Source of the DNA: Prevotella melaninogenica
GTDB lineage: Bacteria; Bacteroidota; Bacteroidia; Bacteroidales; Bacteroidaceae
Direction of reading: 5' to 3'
Length of the DNA stretch: 64,000 bases
NCBI RefSeq assembly: GCF_018127925.1
Contig: NZ_CP072347.1
Location: 1,383,074-1,447,073, forward strand
Shown here: piece after piece, positions 16,018 through 25,836 of the stretch
Numbering within the stretch: position 1 is the stretch's first letter
How the letters are laid out: each line of letters begins with the position of its first letter
Program-made: the position numbers and the translations under genes
The notes under the pieces: generated by a model
Told to the model about the DNA's origin: nothing
The model's database searches: none
The model's input: only the letters and a program-made list of their open reading frames with translations

Positions 16018-16480
16018 GCTATGCGGCAGCTAAATAAGTTGTGGAAACTTCCTGCTGATAAGCATTATTTCTATCACTAATAAGCATTATCACTATTATT
16101 AAAATGAGAGAAAGCACGTCTTTCACCCTCTAAAATTACTTGCTTTCTGCAACTTTTACGAGCGGTAATAAAAGTCTCGTTCATACAAAAACAGAGACAA
16201 TGAAGATATTTTTTTGTTCTGTTTTTTCATATCTTCGCTTTAAACCTACGCTCTTTTGCATATGAAAAGATGCCTTATAGCACTTCAAAAGGGCATTATT
16301 TGAAGTCTTACTAACGCCCTTTAAGAGCCTTATTAAGCACCTTTACACATGCCATTTTACAACCTCCTGATTATCTTTTAGTTACAAAGACGGAAGAAAA
16401 GCCCCTTTTCTTGGCTTTTTCTTGCGCAAACCTTAATCCTATGTAAATATTTTTCCAAGTTCAATTATTAGTAGTACAAC
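16018..16480. repeat. Intergenic stretch with a family-C repeat
   Basis: No gene is seen. 16263-16360 is a copy of a dispersed element built on AAAAGATGCC..., TCTTACTAACGCCCTTT and TTAAGCACCTTT; the other copies are at 29453-29530 and 48835-48940. Confidence 0.65.
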
Positions 16481-16515
16481 AAAAAACTCCCTATAATTAT
16501 GAAAATTATAGAGAG
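16481..16515 (-). terminator. Terminator of the SusC-metalloprotease operon
   Basis: CTCCCTATAATT (16487-16498) pairs with AATTATAGAGAG (16504-16515) with one mismatch. The minus-strand T run corresponds to A16481-A16486. It lies 30 bp beyond the stop of the last gene. Confidence 0.8.
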
Positions 16516-16544
16516 CTTTAAGTTTATCGAATTGAAGAATTCTA

Positions 16545-19181
16545 TTATTTCAAATACTTCTTCAAACGCTTTTCAAGAAGCATATAATGTGCTTTCAAAT
16601 CAGGAGAAGAAACACGTGGAATAGTTGTTTCCAACAAAGAAAGCAACTTCTGCGCATACTCTAATTGGAACTCTGAAGTGCGATTGACAGTTGTTCCCCA
16701 CAAAGGTTCTGGCTCACCATAGCCATTACCGAAGTTAAGGAAATGAGTATCATCATCTGAACTTCGTTGTCTGTCTGCCAAATAACAACATTCCGTATGC
16801 TCTTTTTCAGCCTCGTTCCTCCGTAACATATTAGTGATAACACTATTTACAGAAGTCAAAGGCATCTGAAGATTATGAACATTAGGTGCTTGCTTCATAT
16901 CAGAGACACCCTCTTGCAATAAGTCGACATAGAGTCGTTGCATAGAGAGGTCAGCCACTGAAAGATTCTCTTTACCAGCAATCGTCTTGCCAAAGACATC
17001 TTGATAAACATCCTCCATATACTCAATTGGCGAATAAGAGGTAGAGTCAAGATAATAAGAAATAGCAAGTTTTGACGTTGCCATCATAGCAAGCGACTGC
17101 ACATCACGAGCTAAAATCTTAAAAGGCTTGTTTGCTCCGAATGGTAGTTTCTGCTCTATAGTATCGTTACCTAAAGTTGCAAACGTACGTGCTTGCTTCA
17201 AAAGCCATTGTACAGACTCTTTTTGCTTAGCCTTAGGCACAACCTTATAGCGTGGTAAGCCCGACTTCTCGCTTGTTTGATAGAGGTAGATGCCAGGGAC
17301 ATTAACACTAACATTGCGTACATAATGCATAGCCTGAGACAGCACCTCATTATATAACTCAGCCTTACGCTTATCACCATCCTCATCACCAATCCAATGA
17401 TCAAGGTTCTTGAGAATCATTCGAAGATTGTCCATACCATAGGTAGATGACTTTACAGGGTCATCACCGAGGTCCTCCTCAATAGCAGAAGGGTCATACT
17501 TCGTGCCCGTTTGCTGTAAGCCATAACGATAGAAAGGATCGCCCTCATGCTTATCAGCCAATAAACGCAGCTGTTTAGCATCATCCTCAAACCCCTTCGA
17601 ACCAGGGAAAAGTTTGTAAGCCCACTCAACAGCATAGTAATCATAGACACCAAGGCGCGGTGGAGTAAGTTTAACACCATAATCAGTAGGTTGCGCAACA
17701 TAATTAAAACGTGCATAATCCATGATGGAAGCCGTTGTGCCATACTTTTGCGTAAAGGCAGGAGAACGCAGCGAGTCGGTTGGAAGTGCTGCAGATGCAG
17801 CCATGTTGTGCATAAATCCAAGCGTATGGCCAATCTCGTGCGCAATAATATACTCAAGTGTCTCCTCTATAATACTGTCAGGCATCTGCGCTCTACGTGC
17901 ACGAGGATCAATCTGTGCCGTCTGAACAAATCGCCAGTTGTTGATAGTGTTTACAACATCATTATAAACAAGAACAGTAGCATTGATAACCTCTCCTGTT
18001 CGAGGGTCGGTCCACGAAGGTCCCATAGCATTCTCAACGTCAGTAGGTAAGTATCTGATACAAGAATACTTGAAGTTGTCAGGGTCGAAATTAGAGTCGT
18101 TCGTAGGGAAGTCTGCCACCTGCATAACATTCTTAAACCCGATACGTTCGAAAGCCTTATTCCACCATAGAACACCAGCTTTGATAGCCCGTTTCCAAAG
18201 TGGAGGGAATGTATTCTCTACATAATAGACGATTGGCCTTGTTGGTTCGCAGAGTTCGCCAGCAAAGTAGGCAGCCGTATCCTTCGGTACAAGTCGCCAA
18301 CGCTTAACGAATGTTGCTTTATCAATTGATCCGTCCTTCTTAAGAACATCCTTGTTCATAAGAAACATTCCCACACGTGTATCACTCAAACGAGGTGTCA
18401 TCAAGTCGTTTGGCAACAAAGCTAACGTAAAGTTGACGCCAATCGTTACGGGATAGTTGGTGATAGGCGAACCCTTCTTACCAGAGAGACTAATGATGTA
18501 ATGCCTATCCATACCGACACAGGCATTCTCATCGAAGACTTTTAGTTTCGTCACCCTTGTAAGGTTCTCTTTCAAAGATGAGTTTACTGTGTACGACCCT
18601 ACATTCTTAGCAATCACTGGGAAGAAGCGATTCTCCTTTAGAATAAATGACGAAGCATCGAACAGCACGGCTCCTGTGGAGTCGTTATGTGCCTTGATAG
18701 GGAATGAAAAAAAATCAAGATTATCATAGTTCAGCCTTGCAGCAAGGTTAGCTGAAGGCTGATTCTTTGGTACAAACAAGTCAGTATTTACCACCTGCAT
18801 CACCACAGAGCTATCTTTTTCTATGAAGCGCACATGCACTAAGTTGGAATTCTTAAAGCCTAAGTCGCCCATCTTGGGATTTGATACTGACGAAATGGTT
18901 ACGCCAATAATCATGTCGCGCCCCAAAGACTGCTTCGGAAGTTCCATCAATATACGTCCGTCAGTCTTATGAAACGAAACAAAGCTACCACGCACCGACT
19001 CCGTCAGTTGCTCGGTAAGGGCACGCTCGTAAGCCGATTTCTTATCTGTTTGTGTGCTCTGCGCCTTCTTCTTACGTTTTGAAAACGGGAAAGCCGCTCC
19101 CGATGTTGCGACGAAAGAAAAGAGAAGCAGAAGTAAAAGTATGCGACGCATTAACTGATTAGATATTAATGAATATTTCAT
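16545..19181 (-). CDS. Zinc metalloprotease, DUF5117/DUF4953 family (active-site intact)
   Basis: 878 residues. The signal peptide is near residues 10-35 (LLLLLLFSFVATSGAAF). A DUF5118-like start (YERALTEQLTESVRGSF, KTDGRILMELP) and a DUF5117 middle lead to a metzincin-type core: HEIGHTLGFMHNM (three zinc His and the catalytic Glu, about residues 443-455) followed by the Met-turn SIMDY. It is probably a cell-envelope or secreted peptidase. Its ATG overlaps the stop of the upstream paralogue by 4 bp (ATGA), so translation is coupled. It is the last gene of the SusC/SusD operon, pointing to breakdown of peptides or proteins for uptake; substrate unknown. Confidence 0.9.
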   Translation of the reverse strand: MKYSLISNQLMRRILLLLLLFSFVATSGAAFPFSKRKKKAQSTQTDKKSAYERALTEQLTESVRGSFVSFHKTDGRILMELPKQSLGRDMIIGVTISSVSNPKMGDLGFKNSNLVHVRFIEKDSSVVMQVVNTDLFVPKNQPSANLAARLNYDNLDFFSFPIKAHNDSTGAVLFDASSFILKENRFFPVIAKNVGSYTVNSSLKENLTRVTKLKVFDENACVGMDRHYIISLSGKKGSPITNYPVTIGVNFTLALLPNDLMTPRLSDTRVGMFLMNKDVLKKDGSIDKATFVKRWRLVPKDTAAYFAGELCEPTRPIVYYVENTFPPLWKRAIKAGVLWWNKAFERIGFKNVMQVADFPTNDSNFDPDNFKYSCIRYLPTDVENAMGPSWTDPRTGEVINATVLVYNDVVNTINNWRFVQTAQIDPRARRAQMPDSIIEETLEYIIAHEIGHTLGFMHNMAASAALPTDSLRSPAFTQKYGTTASIMDYARFNYVAQPTDYGVKLTPPRLGVYDYYAVEWAYKLFPGSKGFEDDAKQLRLLADKHEGDPFYRYGLQQTGTKYDPSAIEEDLGDDPVKSSTYGMDNLRMILKNLDHWIGDEDGDKRKAELYNEVLSQAMHYVRNVSVNVPGIYLYQTSEKSGLPRYKVVPKAKQKESVQWLLKQARTFATLGNDTIEQKLPFGANKPFKILARDVQSLAMMATSKLAISYYLDSTSYSPIEYMEDVYQDVFGKTIAGKENLSVADLSMQRLYVDLLQEGVSDMKQAPNVHNLQMPLTSVNSVITNMLRRNEAEKEHTECCYLADRQRSSDDDTHFLNFGNGYGEPEPLWGTTVNRTSEFQLEYAQKLLSLLETTIPRVSSPDLKAHYMLLEKRLKKYLK

Positions 19182-21721
19182 TGACCATCCTCCAAAGCTT
19201 TGTTCACCTTAAAGAGCAACATAGAATAATGTGAGTGCGCATCAGATGAGAGGTTCGCTTTGACACACTTCTCTAACATTGGCTTTAGCTTCAACAGTGA
19301 AGTGTAGAAATAAATAGCTGAGCCGTCTAACAAAGCAGCATCAACTGTTGGTGCGAGTGAGGCAGTAGGGTTACCATAGGCAGTGCTACTCGTCTGATTG
19401 CCGTTAGCCGATGTAGACTGAAGTGCTGCTGGACCATTACCGCCCTGCTTGTTAGCCTTGTCGATAACGGCACGTGAATACGTTAGATAAGCACGTTGTA
19501 GCACACGCTCCTCCTGAGATGGAGCCTTACACAATTGTGCACTTTGGAAGAGTGAAGAGAAAAGGTCGTCGAAATATTCTTTCTGACTGTAACTCTGTGA
19601 TGAAAGGTGTGATGCTACTGCCAAGCGTGTACGAACACCAAAGAGATCATATCCAATAAACTCTAAGAGCTGGTCGTAATAGCTTATAGCCATGAATCCC
19701 TTACGCTCAAAACTTGGGTTAGCATATTGCTTAAAATGCTTTGCCTGATTTAAGCACCACAACATCGCCTGTCGCTGACGTGTTTTAGGTACTACCTCAT
19801 AGCGAGGAACACCCGATGACACTTTCATATCGTTTAAGAAGATACCACCAACATTGCTCAACACACGTTTGAAGAAAGCATATCTCTGCTGAGAGATTGC
19901 CAGATATAACTTCTCTTTGATGCGACTATCATCATCGTCTTTCACCCAGTTATAAAGGTTGTTCTCAACGATTTGCATATTACGCAATCCATATTCACTT
20001 GCCTTAATCGCATCGTTGCCTAATGCACCTTCTTGTACACGTGGGTCCCAAATCAATGAAGAAGTTCGGAAGAAACGATAACGAGGATTCTGTACACGCT
20101 TATCAACCATCTTCTCAAGCACATCGGTCTCAGCACTTAAACTTGTCTTTGATGGGTCGAAATAACGATAAGCCCATTCGATAGCATGCTTGTCATACTG
20201 TCCAACACTCTCTGGCATATAAACAACACCCTTATCACTTGGCTGAGCAACATAATTAAAAGGTGTATTAGCCATTATTGATGCAGCAAGATTGTTGGTA
20301 TGTGTGAATGTGCTATTACGAAGAGAGTCAACAGGATAGGAATATGAAGCCCCTATATTATCAAGCAAACCAAGGCTTCGCCCTACTTCGCATGCTACCA
20401 TGTACTTCAATCCTTGATTGAACTTGTCTTGTGGCAGATGAGAGGTACGCATTGTGGCATCTGATGCTGCTGAACCTAAGAATAACCAACGGTAAATCTG
20501 ATCACCGACATTGGCTGGAACAAACACAGACGCATTGATGATTTCTCCTGTTTGTGGGTTCGCCAAGAAAGAAGATGTAACCTTTTCAGCTGTACTTGGT
20601 ACATATCGAATACAAGAATAGGCAATGTCGTCTGCATCGAAGTTACGGTCATTCTTTGGGAAGTCTAAGGCTTCAATAGCCTTTTGATAGCCCGCTTGTT
20701 CGAAGGCCTTATTCCAAAGTTCTACTCCTTGCTTTATCGCATTCTTCCATTCAACAGGGAAGGCATCATCAATATAAAAGCATATAGGCTTAACAGGCTT
20801 TGACAACTTACCTTGTTCGTAAGCCTTAAGATTCTGTGGAACGAGGTTCCAACGTTGTGCTATGAATGTTTGCTTGCTTTTCGCTATGTTATTATCGAAG
20901 GTGAGTTTAGATACAGATGCAATACCAACACGCGAATCTGTTACGCGCTGGCGCATCTTACTATCTGGTAATAACGCTAAACTATAGGTAACACCTACGG
21001 TTGTTGGAATCTCACTGGCAACTGGTAAAGACATGAGTGAGGCTGTGAGTAGATAGTTGAAATCAACGTTTATCGTAATATTACGATCGAAACTCTTAAT
21101 CGTTCTAACGTAAGACATTTCGCTCTTAGGCGAAGCTGACAATGCTAAATCACCCGACTTCTTTGGAATAATAGGTAACATAGTATTAGGACGTGCCAAG
21201 AGATCTGTTGCATCTATCACAATAGCCGAACTATCATTGTTGTAAGCAGCAATCTTAAATCCCATCAAGACTGGGTCACGATAGCTAATCTTCAAGGCTT
21301 CTTGCATCTCAGTGCTTGCACTACCGTCTGAATAAACCACACTGTTAGGTGTCTTCATAACCAAGCTACTGTCTTGAACTTCAAAGAAGAAATGCAAAGG
21401 AGTGAAGCTCTTTGTACCAATGGTCAGATAGGTTGGGTCTGTTGTTGAGGAGATACCACCACCCAACAACATCTCTTTATGCAAGTATTTGACAGGAACC
21501 TCCAAGTAGAGTTTCCCATCACTCTTATGTACAGTGATAAACTTACTACTTGCAGTTTCCTTCTTCTTGTCCTTAAATAGTTTATCGTATTTTGTTTCCT
21601 TCTTAGCTTTTTTGTCTTCGTCGCCTTTTTTATCATCGGCAAAAGCCCTAACATTAACGCACAATAGTAATAAGCCTATTCCTATTGTGCGCAGTGTTGC
21701 CATTATACTGTTTGTTTTCAT
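19178..21721 (-). CDS. Metalloprotease paralogue without zinc ligands
   Basis: 847 residues from the ATG at 21721; an in-frame ATG at 21763 lies inside an inverted repeat and is unlikely. The signal peptide is MKTNSIMATLRTIGIGLLLL and onward. The order of domains equals the downstream gene, and the lines ASVFVPANVGDQIYRW, DNIGASYSYPVDSLR and IEWAYRYF align to it. Where that gene has HEIGHTLGFMH, this one has CEVGRSLGLLD: all three zinc His are replaced (C, R, D) while Glu stays, and the Met-turn SIMDY became SIMAN. It is therefore probably a non-catalytic partner or binding protein. Confidence 0.88.
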   Translation of the reverse strand: MKTNSIMATLRTIGIGLLLLCVNVRAFADDKKGDEDKKAKKETKYDKLFKDKKKETASSKFITVHKSDGKLYLEVPVKYLHKEMLLGGGISSTTDPTYLTIGTKSFTPLHFFFEVQDSSLVMKTPNSVVYSDGSASTEMQEALKISYRDPVLMGFKIAAYNNDSSAIVIDATDLLARPNTMLPIIPKKSGDLALSASPKSEMSYVRTIKSFDRNITINVDFNYLLTASLMSLPVASEIPTTVGVTYSLALLPDSKMRQRVTDSRVGIASVSKLTFDNNIAKSKQTFIAQRWNLVPQNLKAYEQGKLSKPVKPICFYIDDAFPVEWKNAIKQGVELWNKAFEQAGYQKAIEALDFPKNDRNFDADDIAYSCIRYVPSTAEKVTSSFLANPQTGEIINASVFVPANVGDQIYRWLFLGSAASDATMRTSHLPQDKFNQGLKYMVACEVGRSLGLLDNIGASYSYPVDSLRNSTFTHTNNLAASIMANTPFNYVAQPSDKGVVYMPESVGQYDKHAIEWAYRYFDPSKTSLSAETDVLEKMVDKRVQNPRYRFFRTSSLIWDPRVQEGALGNDAIKASEYGLRNMQIVENNLYNWVKDDDDSRIKEKLYLAISQQRYAFFKRVLSNVGGIFLNDMKVSSGVPRYEVVPKTRQRQAMLWCLNQAKHFKQYANPSFERKGFMAISYYDQLLEFIGYDLFGVRTRLAVASHLSSQSYSQKEYFDDLFSSLFQSAQLCKAPSQEERVLQRAYLTYSRAVIDKANKQGGNGPAALQSTSANGNQTSSTAYGNPTASLAPTVDAALLDGSAIYFYTSLLKLKPMLEKCVKANLSSDAHSHYSMLLFKVNKALEDGQ

Positions 21722-21745
21722 GTCGAAATTATGGTTTGAATGAGA

Positions 21746-21983
21746 GTGTATCAAAATAGACACATCCTCTCTTTTAAATTCCTAAAACTTAATCTGTCTA
21801 CAAAAGGGTCAACAGTTTTTATCAAAATAGTCGACTGTTTTTCAAAAAGGGTTGACCCTTTCATCAAAAAGGGTTGACCCTTCCGTCAAAAAAGGTTGAC
21901 CTTTTCGTCAAAAAAGGTTGACCTTTTCGTCAAAAAGGGTTAACCTTCTTGTCAACAAAGAGGATATGTCTATTTTGACACAC
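21746..21983. repeat. Hairpin array: 22-bp tandem repeats inside 25-bp inverted ends
   Basis: Five units begin at 21842, 21864, 21886, 21908 and 21930, exactly 22 bp apart. Each contains TCAAAAAGGGTTGACCCTT or a close variant, itself a hairpin (AAGGG-TTGA-CCCTT). The block is framed by 25-bp ends (21746-21770 and 21959-21983) that are reverse complements at 23 of 25 positions. It lies between the PKD-like gene and the dead metalloprotease gene, so it is within the operon transcript. Confidence 0.85.
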
Positions 21984-21992
21984 GCCCGTTCA

Positions 21993-23429
21993 TTATTGTC
22001 TGTATGTAATGCTCTTGATACGTCCAGTAATATTCTTTTTCGCCCAAAGCAATTTATTCTCGTTCATATCAAAACAGTAAATGCTTCCCACAAGCTGACC
22101 TGAAGCTGCATTTGTAGCTACATAAAGCTTATTGCTTCCTTCTAAGATGAGCATATCAGCGATAGTCTCACCAGCATCTCCAAAGCTTGTTAATGCGCTT
22201 TGTGGGAAATTACCACCGGACAACACATTGTAAGCATACAGCTTATTACCAGCAGAATAGTAAACTAAGTTCTTCTCTGCAGATACGCGTACAACTGATT
22301 GTGTAGTCAAACCCGCAGTAGCTGGTACAACAGCCTCATCTTTTACAACAGCAGCCTCAACCTTTGTAGCTGTAGAAGGATAGAAGCCTGGGAAGATATA
22401 ATAACACTTAAACTTTGATGAAGTAGCATTCCATGTGAGCAGTACGATGTTACGCTCGTTATCAACAGGTCCCATACCAACAAGTGTTTCACCCGTAAAC
22501 TTACCTTTCAATAACTCAACAGGTACCTTACCTGTAGCCTGTACCTTTTGTGCTACCAATCGTCCTTCAGCATTGTCAAACATTACGTAGCCTTGTACAT
22601 AACGTAGATCTTGTTGCTTCCAAGCTGTTGCAGCATCAGCTAAAGATATGTCAGAACCTAAAGCATCCTTTATAGAATTACCTAAGTTGAAGGGTGTTGT
22701 CTCTGAGAGTGTCAATCGGTTTGGCACATGATTTACCATTGTCAGCATTGACTTAGGATATGTCAAGGCACTCTTTCTAAGATATGTAACATCACCTGTA
22801 CTATTAGTAGTGAAGCGCATATTCATCAGATTACCGTCGAACTCATAGATAGTACTTGGACTTCCCACGGCAACAAACAAGAGTGGAGTCTTGTTATCAC
22901 GTGCTAACGCATAATCAATTCCCTTAGGTTCTCCTGTGAAATCAATGCTTGGATTATTCTTTTGCAGAACATCTAAGTCAAAAGTCTTTGTACTTCCTTC
23001 CTCTGGCAGATAAGAAACGATTGTCTTTCCGCTATTGCTTGCTAATATGTAAAGACCATCAACATAAGAGTATTGTACATTTAGTCCAAACTCATAATAT
23101 TGAATATTGTCTCCATTGCTTACCTTTAATCGACATGGGAAAGAGCCGAAGTCCTTACAAACATATTTAAGAGAGGCATCGGTCGATACCACCTTACCAT
23201 TTACTTCCCACTCATAGTCAACCTTCTTTTGCTCATTTGTCTGTACGACATTAGGCGAAATCTTCAATGTATCCCATCTATTAAGGGTGTATTTCTCCTG
23301 TAAGTCCTGTGCCAATGATAACTTAGACGAATTCCCAGAAGGACCATAAGATTCATCTTTTATACATGATTGAAATGACAATGCCACTAATGGGAGTGCC
23401 AAGAGAAGATATAAATATTTCTTTATCAT
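21993..23429 (-). CDS. PKD-like family surface lipoprotein
   Basis: 478 residues. Lipoprotein signal MIKKYLYLLLALPLVALSFQ with lipid Cys in SFQSC. Residues about 35-120 have the PKD-like immunoglobulin fold (VDYEWEVNGKVV, YVCKDFGSFPCRLKVSNGD), and the remainder (about 125-478) looks like a beta-propeller-type domain (LYILASNSGKTIVSYL, LLFVAVGSPSTIYEFDG). PKD-like lipoproteins commonly follow SusC/SusD-DUF4843 genes and are thought to bind ligands on the cell surface. Third lipoprotein of the operon; 264 bp of hairpin array separate it from the next gene. Confidence 0.85.
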   Translation of the reverse strand: MIKKYLYLLLALPLVALSFQSCIKDESYGPSGNSSKLSLAQDLQEKYTLNRWDTLKISPNVVQTNEQKKVDYEWEVNGKVVSTDASLKYVCKDFGSFPCRLKVSNGDNIQYYEFGLNVQYSYVDGLYILASNSGKTIVSYLPEEGSTKTFDLDVLQKNNPSIDFTGEPKGIDYALARDNKTPLLFVAVGSPSTIYEFDGNLMNMRFTTNSTGDVTYLRKSALTYPKSMLTMVNHVPNRLTLSETTPFNLGNSIKDALGSDISLADAATAWKQQDLRYVQGYVMFDNAEGRLVAQKVQATGKVPVELLKGKFTGETLVGMGPVDNERNIVLLTWNATSSKFKCYYIFPGFYPSTATKVEAAVVKDEAVVPATAGLTTQSVVRVSAEKNLVYYSAGNKLYAYNVLSGGNFPQSALTSFGDAGETIADMLILEGSNKLYVATNAASGQLVGSIYCFDMNENKLLWAKKNITGRIKSITYRQ

Positions 23430-23575
23430 CTTATTTCTTATTTATCTGTTTACCAATATTCATTCTATCATAAGGTATAATCATTGTTTTTCGCAAGCTA
23501 AAGTCCCTTATAGAAACGACACTCTGTCTACACTCGATTATACCTTAAGACAAGTAACAATACTTATCCTACCTT

Positions 23576-24298
23576 TTACAACTCATCTGGATGCGCTGCA
23601 AAGTAAGCAATTACCTCCTGCACATGCTGATAAAGATAGCCTTGTGCCGTTACATCAGAGCCTTCTATGATATCTCTGATAGTAGCCTCATTACTGTCAT
23701 AATAAGCAAGTAACTTACGATACTTGTTTTTGGTAAAGGCTCCTAAACCCCAATAACTCTCCATCACTTCCCAGAAATCAGGCTTAGAGAGTACGTTGTT
23801 AAAGGTTATTTTAACCGTATTGTTCTTGGTAAGTCTTGTTCCCAACTTATCCTTCCCTACTAAGTTCAATACCAATCGTATTGAATCGTCCTTATCTTCT
23901 GACAAGTTAGCACGTATCAACGTTACAGGAACATAGGTACGATAAGCATTAGGAGCGAAACGCAAGGTGTCAGCATTAAGTGTGTAATGCTTCCCTGCAA
24001 CAGCTGTTGTACCCTTACCTACTTCTACACTGAAGGGTTGCGCCTCAGCAGAAAGATTACCTACAAGTTGCACGGGGAGATAAACCACGTGTGTAAGTGT
24101 ATCAACAGGCTTTACTCCGAATGAGTAATTCACAACGGTATCACCTGGTTGTGCATAATAGAAGCTAACTTGATTTGTTGGTTCAAACATGCCGTCAGAA
24201 CTATGTTCACCATCAAAGTCGACGTTGCTGCATGCTGCAAACATGGTTACACCAGCGCAAACAAGTAGTATATTTCTTATTGTTTTTTTCATTTTCAT
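23576..24298 (-). CDS. DUF4843 lipoprotein
   Basis: 240 residues. Lipoprotein signal with lipid Cys in VTMFAACSN, then a beta-rich domain typical of DUF4843: VSFYYAQPGDTVVNYSFGV, VVYLPVQLVGN, FSVEVGKGTTAVAGKHYTL, YVPVTLIRANL. DUF4843 proteins sit after SusD in many Bacteroidota loci and are taken to be accessory surface-exposed ligand binders. It starts 15 bp after the SusD-like stop. Reading from the second Met (24292) is also possible. Confidence 0.88.
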   Translation of the reverse strand: MKMKKTIRNILLVCAGVTMFAACSNVDFDGEHSSDGMFEPTNQVSFYYAQPGDTVVNYSFGVKPVDTLTHVVYLPVQLVGNLSAEAQPFSVEVGKGTTAVAGKHYTLNADTLRFAPNAYRTYVPVTLIRANLSEDKDDSIRLVLNLVGKDKLGTRLTKNNTVKITFNNVLSKPDFWEVMESYWGLGAFTKNKYRKLLAYYDSNEATIRDIIEGSDVTAQGYLYQHVQEVIAYFAAHPDEL

Positions 24299-24313
24299 AA
24301 AGTGTTTAATAAC

Positions 24314-25774
24314 TTACTGTCCTCCGAACTCTTTCTCCGTTTCTGGCCAAGGCAAGACGAAGATGGAATTAGATGGCTGACGTGTGGTAATACCTCTAAA
24401 GTCAGTAAATGCTTTGTTATAGTGCTTTAACGCATAGAACGTTTGTCCTTCTCCAGGCATCTCACGCATACGCTCACGCAACATCTCCTTATTGAAAGCC
24501 TCGCGTGTTGCTACCTTTGCGCTATCAACATCCTCTAATCCACGACTTTTTCTTACTTCATTGAGTAATCTAACAGCCTCTGTCTTATTACTATCGTATG
24601 TACATTCACTTAAGATATAATACATCTCTGGCAAACGGATTAGTGTCAAGCCCTGTAAAGGATTGCTATTCACCTGTGCATCACTCTCTAAGAATCTTAC
24701 AAAAGAATAGGTCTTCAAACCATCTGGTGTAGTATTCTGTCTGTAATAGCCAGTGTAACGCAAGTCTGTACTTGTCGCCGAGAAGGCTGATGTCTCATAC
24801 AGATTCTCAAGATCTCTACGTCCTTCAGTGAATGTACCGCGTGCAGTCTGTGATAAGAAAAGCGTAGAAATAGTACTTGAAAGCGTATTGTTATACAAAC
24901 CGAAAATCAACTCTCCTGCTGCAGGGAAACGCTTTACATCACTCAATGAACTATACTTCTTCAATGAGAAGTTATTGGTTGCATCGATTACCTGCTTAGC
25001 ATACTTAGCCGCATTCGTCACGTCACCCATAGCATAGTAAACTCTTGCCTTTGTAGCAGCCACAGCATACTTATTAAAGAACACAGCACGTCCTTTCAGA
25101 TAGTCACTGGAAGCAGTTGTCTCAACGTTTACTACATCATCGTTCTTCAAGAGCTCTTCAGCTTTATCCAAATCCGACAATATCGCCTCATACGTTTTAT
25201 GCAAAGTCAATAGCTTCTTATTATTGAGGTCGAAAGACGTTGAGTATGGTATACCACGTGTTGACGCATTGCTTTGACCATAGTCTTCAGCAAAAAGACG
25301 AACGAGGTCGAAGTGCATAAAGGCACGTAAGCCATAGCACTCACCACGCATCAAAGACAGCTCCGCATGCTCAAACTTAGCATTTTCTGTTTGATCAATT
25401 ATATTATTGACGTATGCTATTACTTGATATTGCTTTGTCCAAATAGCATCAACAATAGAACGCACATCACTTCGCATATAATCGTATTGTCCTACGAAGT
25501 AGCTTGTCTCTGATGAGTTATCGTAACCAAAGATTTGTCCTAACTGGTCTACGAAACCAAAGCCTAAGTTGCCACCATATAAGTCTGATGTTGCCATACT
25601 GCCATAAACACCATACATAGCATTACGGAAACCACGGATAGATGAGAACTGTTGTTCCTCATCCTCCTGCCCAGATGGTTGAACATTTATAAAGTCGTTA
25701 CACGATACTACAGATAGCATCATGACAGCACCTACCAATAGTTTTGTATAATATGATATTCTCTTCATATTCAT
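24314..25774 (-). CDS. SusD/RagB family outer-membrane lipoprotein
   Basis: 486 residues. Lipoprotein signal ending LSVVSCNDF. Four TPR-like helix pairs frame a ligand-binding face, as in SusD (AMYGVYGSMATSDLYGG, RGECYGLRAFMHFDLVRLFAEDYG; at the C-terminus MREMPGEGQTFYALKHYNKA). SusD proteins cover the SusC channel and capture the substrate. It starts 63 bp after the SusC stop. Substrate cannot be read from sequence; the two protease-family genes in the operon favour a peptide or glycoprotein. Confidence 0.93.
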   Translation of the reverse strand: MNMKRISYYTKLLVGAVMMLSVVSCNDFINVQPSGQEDEEQQFSSIRGFRNAMYGVYGSMATSDLYGGNLGFGFVDQLGQIFGYDNSSETSYFVGQYDYMRSDVRSIVDAIWTKQYQVIAYVNNIIDQTENAKFEHAELSLMRGECYGLRAFMHFDLVRLFAEDYGQSNASTRGIPYSTSFDLNNKKLLTLHKTYEAILSDLDKAEELLKNDDVVNVETTASSDYLKGRAVFFNKYAVAATKARVYYAMGDVTNAAKYAKQVIDATNNFSLKKYSSLSDVKRFPAAGELIFGLYNNTLSSTISTLFLSQTARGTFTEGRRDLENLYETSAFSATSTDLRYTGYYRQNTTPDGLKTYSFVRFLESDAQVNSNPLQGLTLIRLPEMYYILSECTYDSNKTEAVRLLNEVRKSRGLEDVDSAKVATREAFNKEMLRERMREMPGEGQTFYALKHYNKAFTDFRGITTRQPSNSIFVLPWPETEKEFGGQ

Positions 25775-25836
25775 TTTTTCTTATTGTTGCCTAAATAGTC
25801 TTTCACCATTATATTAATGTGTCAGCCATCATCGGT

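Noticed and set aside
21842-21951. Could be a CRISPR array
   Set aside because: The 22-bp units follow directly with no unique spacers, and no cas gene is near.
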